Source: Microbacterium sp. Yaish 1 (GTDB lineage: Bacteria; Actinomycetota; Actinomycetes; Actinomycetales; Microbacteriaceae). Taken from it: 64,000 nucleotides of DNA. Positions 1 through 10,001 of the stretch are shown one piece after another. Position numbers and translations under genes: made by a program. The stretch lies in the NCBI RefSeq assembly GCF_002245215.1, contig NZ_NPMR01000001.1, positions 558,001 through 622,000 on the forward strand, read 5' to 3'. Below the pieces are notes generated by a model that did not search any database, was not told the origin of the DNA, and saw only the letters and a list, made by a program, of their open reading frames with translations. Position 1 is the stretch's first letter. The number at the start of each line of letters is the position of its first letter.

Positions 1-1457
1 ATCCACATGCCGCCGTAGGGCGCGAGCGGCGAGACGGCGTCGACGGGCACACGGATGCCGAGCTTGTCCAACAGGCGTTTCGACGGCCCTTCGAGGCCGG
101 CCCACCCGCGGCCCATCGTGCCGAACCCGATGTGGACCATCGGCGGGAACACGAGCCCCAGACCCGGCTCACGAACGAACATCTGCAGGAGGTTGCGGGC
201 GTACCCGCGGCTGCCCAGCAAGTTGTCGAGCTGATATCGCCGCGCGTAGCGGCGCAGATTCAGTGTCTTGCGCGGAGAGGGCCGGTTGTGGAGCTTGATC
301 ACGATGTCGTGGCCCCCGTTGAGCAGCACGTCGCGGCAGCCGACGAAGAAGTCACTCATATCCCGGCCCGGGCCGGGCGGAACGACGCGCACTTCGAGCG
401 AGCCGAAACCGAGGTCGTCGCGCTCTTCCAGGCGCGCCTGCACCTGCGCGGCGCTCATGCCGTCGCCCACGGTGACCAGGAGGTCATAGCCGGCGGGAAC
501 GTTCCGGATAGCCTGCAGCACCTCGTCGAGCCCGACGAACTCGCTGACGTGGAGGATGACGACGATGGTGAGGGAGTCCACGGCGGACGTGTCGGGCCGC
601 GCCTGCAGGGGCAGGACGTCGAGCATGCCGGCGTTCGTGTTGAGCGCCTTCGGGGGAACCGACCGCGCGAGGCTCTGTCGAATCAGCCCGGTGGGGAAAC
701 CGTGGCCATCCAGACGCGCCAGCATCTCCCGCCCGATCACCGCGTGCTGGTCGAGGTATGGGGGGAAGAGTCGGAACTGCGCCTTGCCCACGACGGGGCA
801 CCCGGCGGCCAACAGTGCACGAGCACTGAACACGAGCGGGTCACCACTGCGGAAATCCGATGCGGGAAAGGCGAACTCGACCGCCAGCCCCGCCCCGCGC
901 AACGCACGAGGGAGGAGGTACTCCGCATCGTGCGGACGCTCCGTGCTCGAGACCCAGAACTCGTCGAGGACTTCGCTGCTCAGCGCCTCCTCGCGCAGGA
1001 CCGTCCACACCCAGGGCGCGGTCAGCAGCGGGAAGCCCTCGCCGGGGAAGGACTCCGGCTGGTGACCATGAGCGTTCTCGACCAGCTGCCAGGCCGCGCA
1101 GGGAACCTCGGCCATGCGGTTGATCACCGCGGAGAAATCGGAGACCGGTCCGAACCACGAGTCACCACTCAGGATCACTTCGTGCGCAGGCCCCGACTCG
1201 TCCGCGCGCTGTCGGATCGCGTCGCGGTAGTCGGTCGGCTGGAACACCGATGCCGCCGGCTCGGCGATCGAGTCGCAGATCCTGCGGAGACGCTGGCGCT
1301 CGGCCACCTCGAGCGCGTCCGGGACGATGACGACGATGTCGTCCATCAAAGGACGGAGCGCCGAGAGGGCGTGGATGACGTGGTCGTCCACCACCGCGCG
1401 CGGGCCTTCGACGGCATACACCAATCGGCGTCGTACGCGCTCTGCCGGTTCATCCAT
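1..1457 (-). CDS. Rhamnan synthesis protein F family glycosyltransferase (3' part beyond window)
   Basis: Reading the minus strand from ATG at 1457 gives 485 residues with no stop before the window edge, so the C-terminus is missing. The protein begins MDEPAERVRR and near the edge carries SPLAPYGGMWI, the segment typical of RgpF (rhamnan synthesis F) proteins, preceded by GLVFPPMVHIGFGTMG. A GAGAGGAG stretch lies about 9 nt upstream of the ATG. Family members help build rhamnose-containing wall polysaccharides, which fits the divergent dTDP-rhamnose genes just to the right. The region has a long antisense open frame on the plus strand, but codon usage and motif content favour the minus strand. 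The exact glycosyl transfer reaction is not evident from sequence. Confidence 0.82.
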   Translation of the reverse strand, partial: MDEPAERVRRRLVYAVEGPRAVVDDHVIHALSALRPLMDDIVVIVPDALEVAERQRLRRICDSIAEPAASVFQPTDYRDAIRQRADESGPAHEVILSGDSWFGPVSDFSAVINRMAEVPCAAWQLVENAHGHQPESFPGEGFPLLTAPWVWTVLREEALSSEVLDEFWVSSTERPHDAEYLLPRALRGAGLAVEFAFPASDFRSGDPLVFSARALLAAGCPVVGKAQFRLFPPYLDQHAVIGREMLARLDGHGFPTGLIRQSLARSVPPKALNTNAGMLDVLPLQARPDTSAVDSLTIVVILHVSEFVGLDEVLQAIRNVPAGYDLLVTVGDGMSAAQVQARLEERDDLGFGSLEVRVVPPGPGRDMSDFFVGCRDVLLNGGHDIVIKLHNRPSPRKTLNLRRYARRYQLDNLLGSRGYARNLLQMFVREPGLGLVFPPMVHIGFGTMGRGWAGLEGPSKRLLDKLGIRVPVDAVSPLAPYGGMW

Positions 1458-1556
1458 GTCGGCGGACGGCTCCTCTCGCGCCGCGGTCTGCGGCCGCTGA
1501 ATTCTATCGAGCGCACGTGAGCGCTCTAGGCGCGTTCCCTCAGCGCTCAGGTGTAG

Positions 1557-2573
<1,017 letters not shown>

Positions 2574-2576
2574 CGC

Positions 2577-3995
2577 GTGGCCATCGAGTTCGGCAAGACG
2601 CTCACGGTCACCGAGACCGCCATCCCGGGGCTGATCGTCCTCGATCTGCCCGTGCACGGCGACTCACGGGGTTGGTTCAAGGAGAACTGGCAACGCGAGA
2701 AGATGACCGCGGCCGGCATCGATCTGCCCGACTTCGGCCCGGTGCAGAACAACATCTCGTTCAACGACGCGGTGGGCACGACCCGCGGTATCCACGCCGA
2801 GCCCTGGGACAAGTACGTCTCGGTCGCCACGGGCCGCATCTTCGGCGCTTGGGTCGACCTTCGTGAGGGGCCGACCTTCGGGGCCGTCTACACCGCTGAG
2901 CTCGACCCCTCGCGAGCGATCTTCGTCCCGCGCGGCGTCGGGAACTCGTATCAGACGCTCGAGCCCGACACCGCGTACACGTACCTCGTGAACGACCACT
3001 GGTCGCCCGATGCGACCTACACCTTCCTGAATCTCGCCGACGAGACCGCCGCGATCGAGTGGCCGATCCCGCTCGATCAGGTCGAGATCAGTGAGAAGGA
3101 CAAGAACCACCCGCGTCTTTCCGATGTGGTTCCGATGCCGCCCAAGCGCATCCTGGTGACCGGCGCGAACGGCCAGCTCGGCCGGGCACTGCGCGCCGAG
3201 TTCGGCGATCACCCCTGGATGGAGTACGCGGGGCGGGACGAGCTCGACCTGACGTCGCCCGACCTGGCCTCCGCGCGCCGGTGGCGCGACTACAGCACGA
3301 TCATCAATGCGGCCGCGTACACGAAGGTCGACCTCGCCGAGACCCCCGAGGGGCGCGTCGACGCCTGGGCGGCCAACGTCACCGCGGTCGCCGCGCTGGC
3401 GCGCATCGCCACGGCGAACGGCATCACCCTCGTCCACGTCTCGAGCGACTACGTGTTCGATGGAACGAAGGACGGCGCCTACACCGAGAGCGACCCCGTG
3501 TCACCGCTCGGCGTCTACGGACAGACGAAGGCCGCCGGTGATGCCGTGGTATCCGTCGTCCCCCGTCACTACATCGTCCGCACCAGCTGGGTGATCGGCG
3601 ACGGCAACAACTTCGTCCGCACCATGGCGTCTCTCGCCGAGCGGGGCATCGATCCGAAGGTCGTCGACGACCAGATCGGACGCCTGACGTTTACGGACGA
3701 CATCGCGCGCGGCATCCGGCATCTGCTGGACAGCGGTGCGGCCTACGGCCTTTACAACGTCAGCTCGTCGGGCGCCGCGTCGACCTGGTTCGACGTGGCG
3801 CAGGATGTCTTCGCACAGACCGGTCACGATGTTGGCCGCGTCAGCGGCGTCAGCACGGAGGGCTATTTCGCGGGGGCAGCGCATCCCGTATCAGCGAGGC
3901 CGCGTAACAGCGAACTGGATCTGTCTGCATTGGAGGCGAGCGGATTCTCGCCAACTGCGGGTGCCGACGCCCTCCGCGCATACCTGAGATCGTGA
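2577..3995 (+). CDS. Fused dTDP-4-dehydrorhamnose 3,5-epimerase / dTDP-4-dehydrorhamnose reductase
   Basis: The 472-residue protein has two enzymes in one chain. Residues ~1-185 are an RmlC cupin (LIVLDLPVHGDSRGWFKENW, then TTRGIHAEPWDKYVSV with the catalytic His and Lys). Residues ~190-472 are an RmlD reductase opening with KRILVTGANGQLGRAL and containing VHVSSDYVFDG and YGQTK, the Tyr/Lys pair. Together they turn dTDP-4-keto-6-deoxyglucose into dTDP-L-rhamnose. The GTG start is 3 nt after the rmlB stop. The two domains are normally separate proteins in most bacteria; the joining segment (about residues 178-192) is uninterrupted and shows no frameshift. Confidence 0.94.
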   Translation: MAIEFGKTLTVTETAIPGLIVLDLPVHGDSRGWFKENWQREKMTAAGIDLPDFGPVQNNISFNDAVGTTRGIHAEPWDKYVSVATGRIFGAWVDLREGPTFGAVYTAELDPSRAIFVPRGVGNSYQTLEPDTAYTYLVNDHWSPDATYTFLNLADETAAIEWPIPLDQVEISEKDKNHPRLSDVVPMPPKRILVTGANGQLGRALRAEFGDHPWMEYAGRDELDLTSPDLASARRWRDYSTIINAAAYTKVDLAETPEGRVDAWAANVTAVAALARIATANGITLVHVSSDYVFDGTKDGAYTESDPVSPLGVYGQTKAAGDAVVSVVPRHYIVRTSWVIGDGNNFVRTMASLAERGIDPKVVDDQIGRLTFTDDIARGIRHLLDSGAAYGLYNVSSSGAASTWFDVAQDVFAQTGHDVGRVSGVSTEGYFAGAAHPVSARPRNSELDLSALEASGFSPTAGADALRAYLRS

Positions 3996-4050
3996 AGCTG
4001 CGTTGCGCAACAGCAGGTCCGGCGCCTCGGACTCTCGCGAGGAACCGATC

Positions 4051-4473
4051 GTGCGGCTGAGCGCACTCGTGCCCGCACCGATGAAGCGGATGTGGAGAAA
4101 CAGTGCAGTCAGGTACCTCGTCGTGGGCGGCGTTGCCTTCATTTTCGACTTCGGACTGCTGTTCGTTTTGCATGACCTGGTCCACATCGACCTGGTGATC
4201 GCTACGCCCGTCGCCTTCTTCACGAGCTTCGCGCTGACGTTCGTAATGCAACGGGCGATCACGTTCCAGACCGGCGCGGGATGGGGATCGAGTGCTGCCA
4301 AATACACAGCACTCGTGATCTTCAACGCCTTCGCCACCACCGCGATCGTCACGGGCATTGATGCTCTCGGATGGCCGTGGGCCCTAGGAAAGGCGATCGC
4401 CGTCGCGTCGACGACGGTATGGAACTACTTCGGTTACCGCTACTGGATCTTCCCGCCGGAGCGCAGCCAGTAG
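4051..4473 (+). CDS. GtrA family membrane protein
   Basis: This is a four-helix GtrA-type protein of 140 residues. Such proteins are thought to move polyprenyl-phosphate-linked sugars across the membrane or to anchor partner glycosyltransferases. The hallmark RYLVVGGVAFIFDFGLLF opens the first helix, and the chain ends with WNYFGYRYWIF, the typical GtrA terminus. The frame is open from TTG 4003, but GTG 4051 has a GAGGAA Shine-Dalgarno 6 nt upstream and gives the usual length, so I use it; ATG 4081 is another option. It converges with the DUF2304 gene, 13 nt away. Confidence 0.85.
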   Translation: MRLSALVPAPMKRMWRNSAVRYLVVGGVAFIFDFGLLFVLHDLVHIDLVIATPVAFFTSFALTFVMQRAITFQTGAGWGSSAAKYTALVIFNAFATTAIVTGIDALGWPWALGKAIAVASTTVWNYFGYRYWIFPPERSQ

Positions 4474-4486
4474 TGTCGGCGCACTG

Positions 4487-4891
4487 TCACTCGGCGCGAC
4501 CGTCCCGAGGCGGATCACCGTGAACCCGGGAGCACTCGCTCCGGGAATTGAACCGCGCCCTCAACTCGTCGAGGTCAGTTCGAAGGATCGCGGCCTCCTC
4601 TGCGAGGCGACGGATCTCGTCTTCGGCCCGAGACAGCTCCCACGACAGGTGGAGGGCAACTCCGACGAGCAGCACGATGGAAAGGGCGAAGATGAGGTTA
4701 GCTGGCACCTGGACACCGAGCACGTCGGTCAGCTGCAAGAGCAGCCCAGGGAACACCGAGATGACGAGGAGGGCGAGACCGATGATCAGCCAGAGGGTTG
4801 CGTACTTCTCGCGAAGCTGGCGTCTCAAAAGTAGGCCGATGATGATCGCGAGGACGACGATCGCGAATATTATTCCTGCGGCAATGATCAT
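4487..4891 (-). CDS. DUF2304 domain membrane protein
   Basis: A 134-residue protein with three predicted membrane segments (MIIAAGIIFAIVVLAIIIG; YATLWLIIGLALLVISVFPGL; ANLIFALSIVLLVGVAL) followed by a charged coiled-coil tail, SRAEDEIRRLAEEAAILR. This layout is characteristic of DUF2304, whose genes usually sit beside polyprenyl-phosphate glycosyltransferases. Here its ATG overlaps the stop of the upstream GT2 gene in an ATGA, so it is translationally coupled to it. The biochemical role is unknown; a structural or regulatory subunit of the adjacent transferase is plausible. Confidence 0.85.
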   Translation of the reverse strand: MIIAAGIIFAIVVLAIIIGLLLRRQLREKYATLWLIIGLALLVISVFPGLLLQLTDVLGVQVPANLIFALSIVLLVGVALHLSWELSRAEDEIRRLAEEAAILRTDLDELRARFNSRSECSRVHGDPPRDGRAE

Positions 4892-5625
4892 GACGCTGCT
4901 GCTTCCACGGGTCTAGCGGGCCCACGCATCAACGCGAGGCTGAGAGCAAAGACCGATCGCGTCAGGTACACCGTGGCTCCGATCGGATTCTGACTGGGCC
5001 GGCCGAAGGCCCGCGGCCGCATCGCAACCGGCACCTGCGTGACCGTCAAACCCGCGTGCAGCGCATTCACCAGCGAGTCCACCGTGTCGCCCAGGTATTC
5101 GGCCGGGTAGTAGCGGACGTATTGATCGATCGCGACCGCGTTGGCGGCACGGAAACCACTCGTCACGTCCGTGAGAGTTGTCTTCGCCACCCGCGACAAG
5201 ACGCCGGCGAGCAGTTTCATCGCCCACCGGCGCGGACCCTTCGCGGAGTAATCACCGACGTCAGCGAACCTCGCCCCGATCGAGATGTCGGCCGTGTCGA
5301 GTCCTGCGAGAACGGCGGCGATATCGCGCGGGTTGTGCTGGCCGTCAGCATCCACCTGGATCGCTCTCTGGAAGCCATGTCGCTGCGCGTAGGTGAATCC
5401 GGCACGCATGGCACCCCCCACCCCCATGTTGAACGGGAGCGTGAGTACCCGCGCACCTGCGGCGGCTGCTACCGCGCCCGTCCCGTCCGTCGACCCATCG
5501 TCGACCACCAGAACCTCAAACTGCTCAGGTTGCTCTCGTATCTCTGCCACCGTCGCGGCGATGTTCGCGCACTCGTTCCATGCGGGCACGATGACGAGAG
5601 TCTCGGGGTGTAGGGCAGTGGGCAC
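4888..5625 (-). CDS. Family 2 glycosyltransferase (dolichyl/polyprenyl-phosphate sugar synthase type)
   Basis: This 245-residue GT-A enzyme starts TLVIVPAWNECANIAATVAEI and carries VLVVDDGSTDGTG and the catalytic-site segment IQVDADGQHNPRDI, as in DPM1/polyprenyl-phosphate glucosyl- and mannosyltransferases. It has no obvious C-terminal membrane domain. The frame is open much further upstream (to 5988), but GTG 5625 has an AGGA ribosome site at the right distance and begins at the usual domain boundary. It is coupled by a 4-nt overlap to the DUF2304 gene. Donor sugar cannot be told from sequence. Confidence 0.9.
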   Translation of the reverse strand: MPTALHPETLVIVPAWNECANIAATVAEIREQPEQFEVLVVDDGSTDGTGAVAAAAGARVLTLPFNMGVGGAMRAGFTYAQRHGFQRAIQVDADGQHNPRDIAAVLAGLDTADISIGARFADVGDYSAKGPRRWAMKLLAGVLSRVAKTTLTDVTSGFRAANAVAIDQYVRYYPAEYLGDTVDSLVNALHAGLTVTQVPVAMRPRAFGRPSQNPIGATVYLTRSVFALSLALMRGPARPVEAAAS

Positions 5626-5736
5626 GCTCGATCCTAACAAGGGTCGTGACTCAGCTTGGAGGGGTTCACCTGTAGTCTGTGGTCCGCCCCGGCGCGTTTC
5701 CGAGGCCAGTTGCAGAGAGTGATCGAACAGCAGCCC

Positions 5737-7281
5737 ATGAGCATACGTTCCACCTTCGTCGACCTCCTTCATCGCCACCGAACGGCCGAGGTTCTTCTTC
5801 TCGCACTCGCGGTGCTGATGATCCTCGGGACGGGGGCAGTGTTCCTGCCGATCGCCTCGGGAGCCGACGAGGCCGCTCACTACATCTACGCGTCGGCAGC
5901 GGTTCGCGGTCAAGCAGGCCTCCTCGAGCCGATGGTGCCAGAGCGCATCGCCAACACCCACAAGTTCGCCGCGTGTATTGCTTTCCACCCGGAAATCACC
6001 GCGTCCTGCCAGGGACCCCTACGTCTCGACTCAAACGCCGACATTCGTTCGCAGACCAATGCTGGCCTCTACAACCCGGTGTTCTACCTTTGGGCGGGCT
6101 TGGGATCCCTCATCGTTCCGACGGAATATGGCATGTACCTCTCACGAGCGCTTGCAGCTATCGTGACGTCCGCGTTCCTCGCCTGGGGGTTGTCGCTGCT
6201 GCGGCGCGGCGCGACGACCGGGTGGCCCCTCGTCGGAGCAGCGCTCGTGCTGACTCCGATGACCTTGTACGTGGGGATGGTCGTGAATCCGAGCGCTTGG
6301 GAGATCGCCACGATCTTCTGCGTCGCCGTGGCGGCCTATCAGCTATTCGCTAAACGCAGGCAAGCTCGCGGGTGGACGGAGCAACATACACTGCTGCTGA
6401 TCTCGGGGTCGCTTCTCATAGTCACGCGTGGGCTATCACCCCTCTTCCTCCTCCTTGCGGCTATAGCTGTCGTGACCGCGGTGGGGTGGCGCAGGGCGTT
6501 CGGGCACCTTCGCGACCGCAGCACGCAGATCGTGCTGATCGCGCTGATCGCTATCGCGGTATGGAGCGTTATTTGGGTAGCCGGACATGGCACCTACTAC
6601 GTGGGAGTCGAGCGTCCCGAGACACTTGCCGAGGGGCTCGAGGGCATTTCAATCTTCTACTCGTCCTACTACGAGCAGTTGAATCAGATGTACGGCGACC
6701 TCGGGTGGTTGGACCTGCCGAGCCCTCACATCCTTTCTCTGGTCTGGCTGATGTTCATCGGGGCTTACGTGGTCGTCGCGTTCGCAGTCGCGCGTCGACG
6801 CGGGAAGATCGCCCTGCTCATCGCCTTCGCCTCAGCGACAGTCGTCCCCGGTGTACTGGCAGGACTGCAGTGGTCGGGAGTCGGCTGGCAGGGACGATAC
6901 TCGCTGCCGCTCGTCGCCACGCTGCTGATCGTCACGGGTTTTGTCGCAGACCGCGGGCTAAGCGGACGAGGTGACCAGATCGGGCCTCGGCTAGTCCGCA
7001 CCCTGCGCATCCTCGCCGTGGGCGTGTTCGCCGTCGGCGCCGTCGTAATGACCGTGCAGACCGCCCATCGGTACAGTGTCGGCGCCTCCGAACCGTGGCT
7101 CGCAAGCCCGTCCTGGCTCCCACCGCTTCCCGGGTGGATGCTGACCGTCGTTCTGGGCGTAGGCCTCGTCGCGATTACGACGTTTCTCCTCCGCGCCGCC
7201 CCGGGAGCTGTGCCCGAGGAAGTCGACGAGGCTTCGGCCGCGCCCCGCAGATCGAACCGGATGGGGGCAGACCGACCGTGA
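5737..7281 (+). CDS. DUF2142 family polytopic membrane protein
   Basis: A protein of about 514 residues with roughly ten hydrophobic segments. Near the N-terminus it has GADEAAHYIYASAAVRGQ, the acidic DE-x-x-H motif in the first external loop that recalls DUF2142 and GT-C type glycosyltransferases using polyprenyl-phosphate sugars. It lies among lipid-linked glycosylation genes and is divergent from the GT2/DUF2304 pair. ATG 5737 was chosen; GTG 5719 and the open frame to 5656 are alternatives, and no good Shine-Dalgarno distinguishes them. Its stop overlaps the GTG of the next gene. A role as a GT-C glycosyltransferase is inferred, not shown. Confidence 0.8.
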   Translation: MSIRSTFVDLLHRHRTAEVLLLALAVLMILGTGAVFLPIASGADEAAHYIYASAAVRGQAGLLEPMVPERIANTHKFAACIAFHPEITASCQGPLRLDSNADIRSQTNAGLYNPVFYLWAGLGSLIVPTEYGMYLSRALAAIVTSAFLAWGLSLLRRGATTGWPLVGAALVLTPMTLYVGMVVNPSAWEIATIFCVAVAAYQLFAKRRQARGWTEQHTLLLISGSLLIVTRGLSPLFLLLAAIAVVTAVGWRRAFGHLRDRSTQIVLIALIAIAVWSVIWVAGHGTYYVGVERPETLAEGLEGISIFYSSYYEQLNQMYGDLGWLDLPSPHILSLVWLMFIGAYVVVAFAVARRRGKIALLIAFASATVVPGVLAGLQWSGVGWQGRYSLPLVATLLIVTGFVADRGLSGRGDQIGPRLVRTLRILAVGVFAVGAVVMTVQTAHRYSVGASEPWLASPSWLPPLPGWMLTVVLGVGLVAITTFLLRAAPGAVPEEVDEASAAPRRSNRMGADRP

Positions 7282-8699
7282 GATCACCACTGTCCGAGAC
7301 CGCCGACGAAGAGAACGCCGGTACCGGGACCGCTGGCGAACCCGCGCAAGAGTCCCGCCGGAGTACGAGCAGCGGGGCGAACACTCGACACCTTCGAGGG
7401 CATCGTTCGCATGCGCGACTATATCGATGGATACGGGTGCTTTCTCCGCTCGTCATTGTCATCGTAGGGTTTCTTCTAGCCTGGTTCCGGCTCAGCGGCA
7501 CAGAACGCGGCGCGCTGTGGGCCGAGGACGCGGCGATTTTCTCCGCCCGCGCCCTTGACCCCGCTCTGCTCACCGCGGGGATCTTCACCCCGTACGCGGG
7601 CTACACCCACGCGCTGCCGCAGATCATCGCCAGTGCGATCTGGGCAGTCATACCGGCCGAGCATGTGGCCATAGCGACCTCGGCCGCATCGTGCCTCGTC
7701 GCGGCGTCAGTCGGTGCTCTCGTTTTCCGTCTCACCGACCACTGGCGCATCCATCCTGCGTCAAGAGTCGCGTTGGCCAGCATCACCGTACTCTCCCCCG
7801 GACTCGCTTACGAGGCGCTCGGCAATCTCGCCAACCTACATTGGCTGCTCCTATTCTTAAGCCCCTTCCTCTTCTTGGCAGCACCGCGAACGTGGTGGGG
7901 AAGCGTCGCACTCGCCGTCGTCGCACTCTTGGTCGTGGCGACGGAGATACAGGCCGCTGTGTTCGCACCGCTGCTGCTGTGGCGCTTGCGAGCTCGCAAG
8001 AGGTGGCCCTTGTATGCAGGCGCCGCGATCGGCGCACTCATCCAGGCATGGGCGTTTCTCAATTTCGACAAAACACGAGGCGACGGCGGTCGCCCCTCGC
8101 CTGCCGCGCTGGTCGACGGCTACTTTCTACAGGCGCCGCTTTCTGCCTTCACCGGGAGCGGCAAGGGTTCTTCCGCACTTGTCGCCTACTCCGGCTGGGA
8201 CGTCGCATACGTCGCACTGGTGCCCTTTCTGGCGGCCGCTGTCGTGTACGGATGGCGACGACGCTCTCGCGCATTGCTCGTGACAGCACTCCTCGGCGCC
8301 TCGGTGGTCATCTGGGGCGCGGGGTTCTGGATGAACTTCTACGAACAGTTCGACTTCGCGAAGATGGGGTTCGAGACGCTGGCTGGCGGCGTGCCCCTAT
8401 TGCGCTACTCCATCGTCCCGATCATGTTGCTGTGGGCGATCGTTGCACTCGCGGTGGGAGGGCGCCCGGACGGTCGTCTCGGCGGAGCGGGTATCGCGAC
8501 CCTCGTGATAATGGCTTCAGTGTTCGCCGCGAGCTACCATGTCGATGACGGCGCCGCCAGAGGCAACGGGCCGACGTGGAGTCCGGAGGTCGAGAATGCC
8601 GCCCGGACATGCAGCAGCGACGTCGGCATCGTTATAGTGACCGTCCCCGCCGCGCCGGACGGATGGTTCGTCGACCTCCCGTGTGACGATCTCCGCTGA
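7278..8699 (+). CDS. Polytopic membrane protein of unknown function, GT-C-like
   Basis: A 473-residue protein with a polar N-terminal tail of about 65 residues followed by about ten membrane segments. After the first helix comes ERGALWAEDAAIFSARAL, an acidic loop resembling the catalytic loop of GT-C glycosyltransferases. I do not recognise a named family. The frame is open from 7095, but GTG 7278 forms a GTGA overlap with the DUF2142 stop and is preceded by GGATGGGGGC, so translational coupling is likely. Its neighbours are all surface-glycan genes, and I infer a similar role. Confidence 0.75.
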   Translation: MRSPLSETADEENAGTGTAGEPAQESRRSTSSGANTRHLRGHRSHARLYRWIRVLSPLVIVIVGFLLAWFRLSGTERGALWAEDAAIFSARALDPALLTAGIFTPYAGYTHALPQIIASAIWAVIPAEHVAIATSAASCLVAASVGALVFRLTDHWRIHPASRVALASITVLSPGLAYEALGNLANLHWLLLFLSPFLFLAAPRTWWGSVALAVVALLVVATEIQAAVFAPLLLWRLRARKRWPLYAGAAIGALIQAWAFLNFDKTRGDGGRPSPAALVDGYFLQAPLSAFTGSGKGSSALVAYSGWDVAYVALVPFLAAAVVYGWRRRSRALLVTALLGASVVIWGAGFWMNFYEQFDFAKMGFETLAGGVPLLRYSIVPIMLLWAIVALAVGGRPDGRLGGAGIATLVIMASVFAASYHVDDGAARGNGPTWSPEVENAARTCSSDVGIVIVTVPAAPDGWFVDLPCDDLR

Positions 8700-8802
8700 T
8701 GTCAAGCCTTAGCCTCAGCATGCGCACGGCGGGCATCTAATATCATCTATCGAGCAGCATCGGCCCGAACGCATCCGCGGGACGGGGCGTCGAGAGGACC
8801 AG

Positions 8803-9948
8803 ATGACCACGCCAGCCACTATCGTCGTGCCCACCTACAATGAATCGGCGAACGTCGCCGACCTGGTCCGCCGCCTCGAAGCCGCATCAGACGGACAGAT
8901 CGCCGAGATCATCTTTGTCGACGACTCGACCGATGACACCCCGGCGGTTATCCGTGCTGTGGCGCGCCACGCGGCCATTCCGGTGCGCGTCATCCACCGC
9001 GAGCACGCCGACGGCGGCCTGGGAGGCGCCGTGCTCGTCGGGCTCCATTCCGCCACCACCGACGTCTGCGTGGTGATGGACGGCGATCTGCAACACCCAC
9101 CCGAGGACGTTCCTCGACTCATCCGGGAGTTCGAGCTGAACGGCTCCGACATCGTTGTGGCCTCACGCTACAGCGGCGACGGCACTGCGCATGGGCTCGC
9201 AGGAATCGTGCGAACGGGCGTGTCGAGGCTGTCGACGCTCGTCACCAAGTCCATGTTCCCCGTCCGCCTGAGGTATTGCTCCGACCCAATGACGGGCTTC
9301 TTCTTGGTGGACCGTAGCGCGGTCGACCTGGGTGGCCTTCAGCCCCGCGGGTTCAAGATTCTGCTCGAGATACTGGCACGTGAGACCCTCAAGGTGAGCG
9401 AGATCCCATTCGACTTCGCAGAACGCAACGCCGGCGATTCCAAAGCGTCCTTCAGGCAGGGACTGCATTTCATCGCCCAGCTCGCGGCCTTGAGGTTCGG
9501 GAAGATGTCCCTCTTCGCCCTCATCGGCGCTCTCGGGGCGGTCCTGAACATTGGGATCGTGTGGGCTCTCACTCAGCTCGGCGTCAACTACATCGTCGCT
9601 GCCATCATCGCTGCGGAAGCCACAATCGTGGGCAATTTCATACTGCAGGAACGATTCGTCTTCGGCGAAATGCGCGCCAACGCGTCAAACCTCGGCTCTC
9701 GCTTCGCCAAGTCGTTCGCTTTCAACAACGCGGAAGCCGCCGTCCGTATCCCCGTAATGGCCGTTCTCGTTGAGACATGGCATATCTCTAGCGTGGTGGC
9801 TACCGCGTTCACCCTCGCTGTCGCGTTCTTTGCCCGCTTCCTTTTCCACTCCCTCGTCGTGTATGCGCCGCGCAGGGGCGGCTCGTCGACAAGCGCGAAC
9901 CAGCAGGTCGCTTTCGAGAGGCAGATGACCGGACCGACCGAGCTTTGA
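8803..9948 (+). CDS. Fused GT2 polyprenyl-phosphate glycosyltransferase and GtrA domain
   Basis: 381 residues. Residues 1 to ~230 are a DPM1-like GT-A domain (ATIVVPTYNESANVADLV; IIFVDDSTDDTP; CVVMDGDLQHPPEDV). Residues ~232-355 form a four-helix GtrA domain (MSLFALIGALGAVLNIGIVW; NFILQERFVF). The fused form would both make and translocate a polyprenyl-phosphate sugar for extracytoplasmic transfer. ATG 8803 has GAGAGGACC just upstream. This duplicates on one chain what the separate GT2 at 4888 and GtrA at 4051 do nearby. A possible promoter with TATCAT (8741-8746) lies about 57 nt upstream. Confidence 0.9.
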   Translation: MTTPATIVVPTYNESANVADLVRRLEAASDGQIAEIIFVDDSTDDTPAVIRAVARHAAIPVRVIHREHADGGLGGAVLVGLHSATTDVCVVMDGDLQHPPEDVPRLIREFELNGSDIVVASRYSGDGTAHGLAGIVRTGVSRLSTLVTKSMFPVRLRYCSDPMTGFFLVDRSAVDLGGLQPRGFKILLEILARETLKVSEIPFDFAERNAGDSKASFRQGLHFIAQLAALRFGKMSLFALIGALGAVLNIGIVWALTQLGVNYIVAAIIAAEATIVGNFILQERFVFGEMRANASNLGSRFAKSFAFNNAEAAVRIPVMAVLVETWHISSVVATAFTLAVAFFARFLFHSLVVYAPRRGGSSTSANQQVAFERQMTGPTEL

Positions 9949-9973
9949 CGACACGGCCACCGTCCGTGAGCGG

Positions 9974-10001
9974 TTCCGTAGCCGCGTCCTCGACTACGGA
10001 A
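9974..10001. terminator. Bidirectional hairpin between convergent genes
   Basis: TTCCGTAG (9974-9981) and CTACGGAA (9994-10001) are perfect 8-nt inverted arms around a 12-nt GC-rich loop. The right arm includes the TAG stop of the minus-strand gene. There is no T-tract, as is common for hairpins at operon ends in high-GC actinomycetes. Confidence 0.5.

Noticed and set aside
132-1520. 462-residue plus-strand open frame
   Set aside because: It is antisense to the rgpF-like gene, whose minus-strand translation has clear family motifs; the plus frame is low-complexity with no recognisable motif.
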